5,133 nucleotides of DNA from Promethearchaeota archaeon. GTDB taxonomy: Archaea > Asgardarchaeota > Lokiarchaeia > Sigyniarchaeales > SOKP01. Position 1 is the first letter of the stretch. Every line of letters begins with the position of its first letter. Below, piece after piece: positions 1-5,133 of this stretch. The DNA is taken from NCBI GenBank assembly GCA_019894815.1, contig JAGXNU010000150.1, positions 1 through 5,133 of the forward strand. Direction: 5' to 3'. Position numbers and translations under genes: made by a program. Below the pieces are notes generated by a model, which worked only from the letters and a program-made list of their open reading frames with translations, had not been told where the DNA came from and searched no databases.

Positions 1-1536
1 ACAAAGGACATTCAGATGCTCATGTTTATTTTCATGCCTATAGTACTACCACTAATTATGGTTCTTACTATTACGGGAGTAGCTTCATCTGAGGGAGTTG
101 CAGAGATGGCAGAGGATATCATGATATTTTGGAGTATAATAGTTATATATTTCCCAATTATTGCGATAATGCTAGTATCTAGTTTGTTGAATGTAGAAGA
201 TTCTGGAGCTTCAATTCTTGCTTCGTTACCGTTAAATCCCCGCGATCAAATGAAAGCTAAGTTAATTTTAATGATAGGTATTCAACTTATCTCATACTTC
301 TTGCCTGTTATTGTATTATTAATGAATCCTGCTTTCGTACCATTTATTGGATTGTTTATTGCATGGTATCCTATAGTCCTTGTATTTTTAATGGTCATGT
401 TCCAAATGAAATTACGGTTATTAGGAAGGTGTAAGTACAAATATGTACTCGAAGAGGTGAACATACAGCATAAAGTTTGGAAGTGGGTATTTTTGATATC
501 AACCCAATTTCTAATTTGTATTGGTTTTATTATTATAGGTTCCATGTTGCTTGTATTTTTCAACATATTGGTAATGACAGTAACTTTATTAATAATAAGC
601 CTGGTTTCACTCTCTATTTTATATGTGACGCTCAATTTAATGTTCCCAAAAGAATTTGGAAAGAGGAAAATGATTGGGATCAGAGCGACTTTTAGAAAAC
701 ATCCTCTATTAGGAACGATGATACTATTGATTACCTACTATTGCTTTTTCTATATTCCAGAGTTCGTACTTTTACCCTTCACTCTGCTAATCGAGATGCT
801 ACCAATCATGGCACGGATTTTAATTAGTGTCCTAGTATCTTTCGGAATTATTGGTTTATTTTGGCTTTATATAGTTCCTAAGGGTTTTAGACTACCAAAT
901 GATGATGAGACATTTTCAGATTTTACAAAATCTATTCGTCTTACTGGTAGACATTTAATTCGAAATATCCTAATTGGGGTAGGCGTGTCATTGATCGTGT
1001 TCTTGAGCGTGTTTATTTTTGGGAATATCTTTGGAACACATATCTGGGATTTAGATGTTATTCTTGGAGACCCACTTACTTCCCCGGGATATGGATGGTT
1101 CATATTCATTCTTATGCTAATTCCAGGTATATGGGAAGAAGTATCTTTCAGAGGTGTTATCACCTCCCTAAATCAAAAAAGGTATTCTCAAAAAATAACA
1201 TTAGTAATCGTATCGGTTTTATTTGGCTTGTTTCATTTAACTAATTTGATAGCAGGAATACCCGCGATACTGGTTATCCCACAAGTATTTTACGCAGGGT
1301 TATTAGGTTTCATTTTTGGGTACATGGTAATCCGAACAAATAGTCTAATCCCGGGCATTGTAGCTCATTATTTAATAAACTCAGTTGGACAGTTCTTTCT
1401 ATATATCACTGTTGCTGATGAAATATCACTCGTTTTGTTTTTAATAATTGGATTGGGAATAGTACCAGCAATATTTGGTTGCTTATTTGTATGGTTTGTA
1501 ACTCCTTCGAAAAAGCGAGAAACTATTGATTTCTAA
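1..1536 (+). CDS. ABC-2-type permease / CPBP intramembrane protease fusion, 5'-truncated by window edge
   Basis: The frame is open from the first base (T-K-D-I-Q-M-L-M-F), and this stretch aligns with T362-F370 of the 868-residue protein downstream. The ATG at 16 is therefore internal, and roughly 360 N-terminal residues lie before the window. Counting from base 1, 511 residues are visible. Residues ~1-230 are hydrophobic helices of an ABC-2 permease half, with a cytoplasmic loop carrying an LP motif (SLPLNPRDQ, L76-P77). A basic linker (FPKEFGKRK) leads into a membrane-embedded C-terminal CPBP domain (CAAX protease/Abi, Rce1-like). Its glutamate-histidine metal-dependent protease motifs are complete: E379-E380-V-S-F-R384, F408-G-L-F-H412 and H456-Y-L-I-N460. 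By family analogy it would act in the cytoplasmic membrane as an exporter channel with an attached protease. The substrate is unknown. Its own ATPase gene may lie upstream, out of view. Fold and family are well supported; physiological role is not. Confidence 0.9.
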   Translation, partial: TKDIQMLMFIFMPIVLPLIMVLTITGVASSEGVAEMAEDIMIFWSIIVIYFPIIAIMLVSSLLNVEDSGASILASLPLNPRDQMKAKLILMIGIQLISYFLPVIVLLMNPAFVPFIGLFIAWYPIVLVFLMVMFQMKLRLLGRCKYKYVLEEVNIQHKVWKWVFLISTQFLICIGFIIIGSMLLVFFNILVMTVTLLIISLVSLSILYVTLNLMFPKEFGKRKMIGIRATFRKHPLLGTMILLITYYCFFYIPEFVLLPFTLLIEMLPIMARILISVLVSFGIIGLFWLYIVPKGFRLPNDDETFSDFTKSIRLTGRHLIRNILIGVGVSLIVFLSVFIFGNIFGTHIWDLDVILGDPLTSPGYGWFIFILMLIPGIWEEVSFRGVITSLNQKRYSQKITLVIVSVLFGLFHLTNLIAGIPAILVIPQVFYAGLLGFIFGYMVIRTNSLIPGIVAHYLINSVGQFFLYITVADEISLVLFLIIGLGIVPAIFGCLFVWFVTPSKKRETIDF

Positions 1537-1552
1537 TTAAATTTTCAATACC

Positions 1553-1561
1553 TTTTTTTTT
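1553..1561 (+). terminator. T9 tract, likely archaeal-type intrinsic terminator
   Basis: Nine consecutive T start 16 bases after the stop codon of the first gene. No GC-rich stem precedes them. A bare T-tract of this kind is how archaeal RNA polymerase commonly terminates. It would separate the upstream permease-protease gene from the ATPase operon. T runs also arise by chance in AT-rich spacers, so confidence is moderate. Confidence 0.5.
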
Positions 1562-1565
1562 ATCC

Positions 1566-1572
1566 TTTAATA
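1566..1572 (+). promoter_or_regulatory. Possible TATA-like element (TTTAATA) for the ATPase operon
   Basis: TTTAATA fits the loose archaeal TATA consensus. Transcription would start about 25 bases further on, near 1595, giving a leader of only about ten bases before ATG 1606. A second AT-rich candidate, around 1582-1590, would instead place the start near 1612 and favour ATG 1621. There is no clear purine-rich BRE. In such AT-rich DNA the match is weak evidence. Confidence 0.28.
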
Positions 1573-1605
1573 GACTATAGTGATTATTTGAAAATGTGAT
1601 CTATA

Positions 1606-2400
1606 ATGTTAGATAATTTTATGATTGAAGTAAATAACCTTAAAAAGTATTTTGGAGATGTTAAAGCTGTAAATGGAATCTCTTTTGAAGTGAAAAAGGG
1701 GGAAGTCTTTGGACTTTTAGGTCCGAATGGTGCAGGTAAAACTACAACGATTAAACTATTATTGGGTTTATTGGAGCCAAATGAAGGAGATATGAAAGTA
1801 TTAGGGTTAGATCCTAATAAGAATGAGATTGAAATCAAAAGTAGATTAGGTTATGTCTCAGAAGAACCCTTAATTTTTAAATCTCTTACTCCAAAAGACC
1901 TATTTAATCTTGTCGCTTCAATTAGAGGGCTTGATCCAGAATATGTATCAAATCGGGCTCAAATATATTTAGAAAGTGTGGGGGCACTAGAATATTATGA
2001 ACAACTTATTGCTACTCTATCTCATGGTAATAAACAAAAGATACAGGTGATTGCAGCAATTCTCCATGATCCTGAAATTCTTATTCTTGATGAACCACTA
2101 TCTGGTCTTGACGCAAAATCTGTAAGAGTGATTAAAGAAATTCTTGAATTACATACAGAAAGAGGCGGTGCGGTTTTATTTTCTACACATATAATGGAAA
2201 TCGCTCAAGAACTCTGTGATAGAATTGGTATCATCAATAATGGTAAAATGGTCGGAATAGGCACAATTGAGGAACTTCGTTCCCAAGTAGATCAAATGGG
2301 CGGGAATTTGGAAGATATTTTCCTACGGTTGACTGAACAAGATACTAGCGTGAATGAAATCATAAAGAAATTACGTAAATCTTTTAAAAAAGGAAACTAG
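1606..2400 (+). CDS. ABC transporter ATP-binding protein (NatA/DrrA/CcmA type)
   Basis: This 264-residue nucleotide-binding subunit hydrolyses ATP on the cytoplasmic face to power the permease encoded directly downstream. All ABC motifs are present: A-loop aromatic near Y15, Walker A GPNGAGKTT at 39-47 (K45), a Q-loop with Glu instead of Gln (YVSEEP, E86), signature LSHGNKQ at 138-144, Walker B LILDEP with D162 and catalytic E163, D-loop SGLD at 166-169, and switch histidine H195. The tail (EDIFLRLTEQD, then a Lys/Arg-rich helix) is typical of ATPases paired with ABC-2 permeases. The start is uncertain. The conventional ABC beginning, M-I-E-V-N-N-L-K-K, corresponds to ATG 1621. ATG 1606 adds MLDNF and has a weak GTGATC (1596-1601) upstream. 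Neither has a strong ribosome site. The stop codon is followed by the next gene after 11 bases, indicating an operon. The ABC ATPase assignment is secure; the substrate is not known. Confidence 0.96.
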   Translation: MLDNFMIEVNNLKKYFGDVKAVNGISFEVKKGEVFGLLGPNGAGKTTTIKLLLGLLEPNEGDMKVLGLDPNKNEIEIKSRLGYVSEEPLIFKSLTPKDLFNLVASIRGLDPEYVSNRAQIYLESVGALEYYEQLIATLSHGNKQKIQVIAAILHDPEILILDEPLSGLDAKSVRVIKEILELHTERGGAVLFSTHIMEIAQELCDRIGIINNGKMVGIGTIEELRSQVDQMGGNLEDIFLRLTEQDTSVNEIIKKLRKSFKKGN

Positions 2401-2403
2401 GAG
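2399..2403 (+). promoter_or_regulatory. Shine-Dalgarno site AGGAG for the permease-protease gene
   Basis: AGGAG lies 8 bases before ATG 2412 and shares its first two bases with the TAG stop codon of the ATPase gene. This fixes the start of the 868-residue protein at 2412 rather than at the later in-frame ATG at 2475. It also suggests translational coupling of the two subunits. Confidence 0.75.
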
Positions 2404-2411
2404 TTTAGATA

Positions 2412-5018
2412 ATGGCATCCATTAAAAGTTTAAGCTTATATAAACTTGCGAAGTACACTAATTTAGAAATTGTCATGGAGGCTCAAGTCCAATCATCGGG
2501 TGCAAATCAAGCGAAACTCATGGAAAAATTTAAGAAGAATAAAAGCAGTATTAAAAGCCAAGCTTTTGCCATGAAAGCCGTATATGGAATAATGTTGTTA
2601 TTTTTGATTGTTATTCCACTCTTTACAATTCTTCAATTAACAGATTATTTTAATGATCTTTTTGTTTCAACTGGTCCTGTATTGCTTACGGGTAGCATTC
2701 TCTTCTCTACTTTCTTTGGGATACAATTAATTTATTTATTGTTATTAGGAATGTTTAGTATTGGTGCAATGATGACCGGTGAAGCTTTTAGGTTCTTCGA
2801 AACTCTCCCGATTTCAAAGAAACAAAGAAGAAAACTCGGTTTTTTTACTGTATTACGAAACTTGGATGTTGGGTTAGTAATAATGATGGTCGGTTTACCA
2901 ATAATGATTATTATAGTGACTCAGAACATCATTCTATCAATAATAAGCATCATAGTTTCATTAGGTGCTACTATTCTAAGTTTTAGTGTCTTAGTTCTAT
3001 TTGCTTCTAAAATTAGTCAAGTATTCAAGGTTCAAGAAGCAGGATCTAAAAAATCGACCATAATAAGAATAATTACCATGCTTAGTTATCTTCTAATGGC
3101 TTTTTCATTAAGTTTTTTTCTACAATGGGCTGTAAATGCTGCTGTTGAATTATATATATTAGTTTCTTCATTTGAAAACATAGATTTTTTAAATTATTTG
3201 ATTTCACTTATACCCTTCCCTTTTGCTCCTAGTTACTTAATTACCATGCTTATTGATCCTGCTCGATTCACAATGCTGCAGTGGTTATTCACCATCATTG
3301 GTAACCTACTATTTGGTGGTTTAACATATTTAGTATACAAGAAAGCAATTTCCTCAATGCGACTTGTAACATCATCAGCTGCCATGGATAGCAAACAAAT
3401 ATTTAAAAAAAGAACATCTAAGATGGATACTAAAACTGAAATAATTGTTCGTAACCCAATAATAGCATACATTCGAAAAGATTTATCTACAGCTACCAGA
3501 GATTTTCAAACACTCATGTTTATGATAATGCCATTAATACTTCCATTTGTTTACGTAATTTCCTTGCTTGTTAGCACTGATGGAGGTCTCATTATAGGGG
3601 GACTTGATGTTCTTTGGATGATTCTAATATTTTTTCAACCTATCATATCCATGATGATCACAACTGGTTTTTTAAACGTGGAAGACTCGGGAACATCAAT
3701 TTTAGCATCATTACCACTCCATCCCCGTGATCAAGCTAAAGCAAAACTCAGTTTACTGCTTATCATTCAATCTTTATCATTTTTCTTACCTCTTATTATA
3801 TATATTGGTTCCTCAAATTTCATTCAATATTTATTAACATTTCTTGCTTGGTATCCCATCGACTTAATCTTCTTGCTTAATGTCTTTTATTTTAAAATTA
3901 GGTTATTTGGACGAATGAAATATAAATTTGTAGTAGAAGAAATTAGGATAGAAAAAAAAATTCTTAAGTGGATCCTAGTAGGAATCCTTGAATTTACAAT
4001 TTGCATCGGTTTCATATTTATTGGGTTCACCTTACAATTAAATTTTGGTGTCCCGTTGATGTCGTTAATGTTATTATTGATAGGTGTTCCGATTTTAGGA
4101 TTATACATATTTTCATTACACAAAATATTTCCAAAAAAATTGGGAAAAAGAAAATTTATTAGTATAAGGGAAAACCTCAGAAAAAAACCAATTTTCGGAA
4201 CGTTAATCATTTTATTATTATATATCGGGTTTCTCTTCTTACCTGATTTTATAAATATTCTATTCATTCCACTTTTTTCAATTCTTTCAGATGTCGGCAT
4301 ACTGTTCATCAATTTTATTGTTGTTTTTGGATGCATGATGTTGTTATGGTTCTTGATAGTACCGCGTAGTTTACACTTACCAAACGGGGATCAGAAATTC
4401 AAGGAGTATCTCAATCACATTAAATTAACAAGAGTGAAACCTCTACTCAAAAACCTTGTTATAGGGATTGGATGTTCAGTATTATTCTTTATTAGTACAT
4501 ATTTAATGGCAAATTTTCTTGGAACTTATATATTTGATCTCAATGTTATATTTGGAGAACCTAGTCTTTACCCGTTAGAATTAGGATGGTTTTTATTTGT
4601 TTTAATGCTTATTCCAGGGATTTGGGAAGAAGTAGCATTTCGAGGGGTATTATTCCAGCTAAATATGAGAAAATACTCGCTTAAAACTACGCTGATTCTC
4701 ACATCATTATTATTTGGAGCAGCTCATTTTCTCAATTTGATGAGAGGGCAGTCTCTTATTACTACTATTTTGCAAGTGATTTTTGCAACATTCTTAGGAT
4801 TTCTTTTTGGATACATGTATTTAAAAACCAATAGTCTTCTCCCCAGTATAATAACTCATTATTTAATTGACTCTGTTGGACCACTGTTCATGAATGCTAA
4901 TTTTCCAGATTTCATAAGTTCAAGTTTATTTTTGATCTTTGGAGTTGGATTAATTCCCACGGTTTTTGGTTTATTATTTGTTAAATTAATTGTCCCAAAT
5001 CGAAAAATGAAGAATTAA
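2412..5018 (+). CDS. ABC-2-type permease with two permease halves fused to C-terminal CPBP intramembrane protease
   Basis: The 868-residue membrane protein starts behind a good AGGAG. Residues 1-53 are a polar, Lys-rich cytoplasmic head. Residues ~54-310 form a first hydrophobic permease half (helices near 54-77, 88-121, 153-200, 216-251 and 289-309) with a cytoplasmic TLPISKKQRRKL loop (131-142). A basic linker at ~310-365 follows. Residues ~367-570 form a second half with an equivalent loop, SLPLHPRDQAKAKL (433-446). After another basic stretch (571-595) comes the CPBP region (core ~680-860) with E739-E740-V-A-F-R744, F768-G-A-A-H772 and H816-Y-L-I-D820. These are the glutamates, arginine and histidines expected of an active Rce1/Abi-type protease. 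Such permease/CPBP fusions are known in bacteria and resemble NatB-type permeases. The adjacent ATPase is the likely partner. Inferred role: an exporter that also cleaves a membrane-associated substrate; NatAB-like ion extrusion is an alternative. The fusion is real, because the paralogue at 1-1536 crosses the same junction. Confidence 0.93.
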   Translation: MASIKSLSLYKLAKYTNLEIVMEAQVQSSGANQAKLMEKFKKNKSSIKSQAFAMKAVYGIMLLFLIVIPLFTILQLTDYFNDLFVSTGPVLLTGSILFSTFFGIQLIYLLLLGMFSIGAMMTGEAFRFFETLPISKKQRRKLGFFTVLRNLDVGLVIMMVGLPIMIIIVTQNIILSIISIIVSLGATILSFSVLVLFASKISQVFKVQEAGSKKSTIIRIITMLSYLLMAFSLSFFLQWAVNAAVELYILVSSFENIDFLNYLISLIPFPFAPSYLITMLIDPARFTMLQWLFTIIGNLLFGGLTYLVYKKAISSMRLVTSSAAMDSKQIFKKRTSKMDTKTEIIVRNPIIAYIRKDLSTATRDFQTLMFMIMPLILPFVYVISLLVSTDGGLIIGGLDVLWMILIFFQPIISMMITTGFLNVEDSGTSILASLPLHPRDQAKAKLSLLLIIQSLSFFLPLIIYIGSSNFIQYLLTFLAWYPIDLIFLLNVFYFKIRLFGRMKYKFVVEEIRIEKKILKWILVGILEFTICIGFIFIGFTLQLNFGVPLMSLMLLLIGVPILGLYIFSLHKIFPKKLGKRKFISIRENLRKKPIFGTLIILLLYIGFLFLPDFINILFIPLFSILSDVGILFINFIVVFGCMMLLWFLIVPRSLHLPNGDQKFKEYLNHIKLTRVKPLLKNLVIGIGCSVLFFISTYLMANFLGTYIFDLNVIFGEPSLYPLELGWFLFVLMLIPGIWEEVAFRGVLFQLNMRKYSLKTTLILTSLLFGAAHFLNLMRGQSLITTILQVIFATFLGFLFGYMYLKTNSLLPSIITHYLIDSVGPLFMNANFPDFISSSLFLIFGVGLIPTVFGLLFVKLIVPNRKMKN

Positions 5019-5040
5019 AAAGGAAATAATTATTTTATTA

Positions 5041-5051
5041 TTTTTTTTTTT
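5041..5051 (+). terminator. T11 tract, likely archaeal-type intrinsic terminator
   Basis: Eleven T begin 22 bases after the stop codon of the 868-residue gene, within a T-rich stretch running from about 5031 to 5055. No stable hairpin precedes it. It probably ends the ATPase/permease-protease transcript in the same way as the T9 tract after the first gene. Confidence 0.58.
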
Positions 5052-5067
5052 CTTTAAAAAGGTCTAT

Positions 5068-5076
5068 GTATAATAA
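5068..5076 (+). promoter_or_regulatory. Possible TATA element (GTATAATAA) for a downstream gene
   Basis: TATAATA (5069-5075) lies 30 bases before ATG 5106. With archaeal spacing, transcription would begin near 5097, giving a leader of under ten bases. The motif also resembles a bacterial -10 box, but no convincing -35 box precedes it. Its placement between a T-tract and an open frame is suggestive, and base composition alone could produce it. Confidence 0.33.
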
Positions 5077-5105
5077 GAGATCAAACTTGAAAAATTGATT
5101 TTAAA

Positions 5106-5133
5106 ATGACTGAAAAACACGTTATCTGTAAGA
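5106..5133 (+). CDS. Possible start of a next gene, cut by window end (N-terminus MTEKHVICK)
   Basis: An ATG following a T-tract and TATA-like element opens a frame that stays open to the window end, giving nine codons. There is no Shine-Dalgarno site, as for the first gene of the ATPase operon. V-I-C-K is the sort of beta-strand start seen in ABC ATPases (V-I-x-x-K/N-L-x-K-x-Y). Given the repeated gene order, another ATPase is a reasonable guess. Nine residues cannot establish a family, and the frame may not be coding at all. Confidence 0.3.

Noticed and set aside
282..1163. Minus-strand open frames at 282-635 and 867-1163, and the plus-strand frame at 477-695
   Set aside because: They lie inside the first fusion gene, whose frame is supported by a paralogue and intact protease motifs. 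They show no recognisable domain, start signal or conservation.
1584..1838. Minus-strand open frame opposite the start of the ATPase gene
   Set aside because: It is antisense to the Walker A region of a certain gene and shows no recognisable domain of its own.
1606..2400. Naming the operon natAB
   Set aside because: The ATPase and permease type are compatible, but nothing in the sequence shows sodium export, and the CPBP fusion points equally to peptide or lipopeptide substrates.
3233..4336. Minus-strand open frames at 3233-3472 and 3887-4336
   Set aside because: They are antisense to the permease region. Their Asn/Ile-rich composition is what complementing AT-rich membrane-protein codons yields.
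2412..5018. Possibility that the 868-residue fusion is an assembly artefact joining a permease and a protease gene
   Set aside because: The diverged paralogue at 1-1536 crosses the same permease-protease junction in one frame with different DNA, so the fusion is genuine.
5041..5062. Hairpin terminator formed by CTTTAAAAAGG and the preceding T-rich stretch
   Set aside because: The possible pairing is A/T only and too weak for a stem-loop terminator. A plain T-tract explains it better.
1..5133. CRISPR repeats, tRNA or rRNA genes, insertion sequences, attachment sites
   Set aside because: No spaced direct repeats, cloverleaf sequences, transposase frames or terminal inverted repeats were seen. 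Coding DNA fills nearly the whole window.

Overview
The window is AT-rich (about one third G+C by eye), and every supportable gene lies on the + strand. It most resembles an archaeal genome, possibly an Asgard-type archaeon. This rests on three things. Genes end in plain T-tracts (T9 and T11) without stem-loops. The first gene of the transcription unit has no good Shine-Dalgarno site, whereas the internal gene has a clear one. The ATPase also has an archaeal-looking sequence. No rRNA, tRNA or other taxonomic marker is present, so a low-GC bacterium is not excluded.

Layout: (1) 1-1536 is the 3' part of a large membrane-protein gene, cut by the window edge. It encodes the second half of an ABC-2-type permease fused to a C-terminal CPBP (CAAX protease/Abi, Rce1-like) intramembrane protease domain. 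(2) 1537-1605 is a short spacer with a T9 tract and a possible promoter. (3) 1606-2400 is an ABC ATPase of the NatA/DrrA/CcmA type. (4) 2412-5018 starts 11 bases later behind an AGGAG site. It encodes an 868-residue protein with two permease-like halves and the same C-terminal CPBP protease domain. (5) 5019-5133 is a spacer with a T11 tract, a TATA-like element and the possible first codons of another gene, MTEKHVICK.

The ATPase and the 868-residue fusion very probably form one two-gene operon for a membrane exporter that carries its own intramembrane protease. The upstream fragment is a diverged tandem paralogue. Its CPBP part is close to 60% identical at protein level, with many synonymous differences at DNA level, so the duplication is old and under purifying selection. 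All CPBP active-site motifs (EExxxR, FxxxH, HxxxN/D) are intact in both copies. The substrate is unknown. Plausible roles are processing and export of a peptide or lipopeptide, self-protection, or NatAB-like ion extrusion. The sequence does not decide among them.
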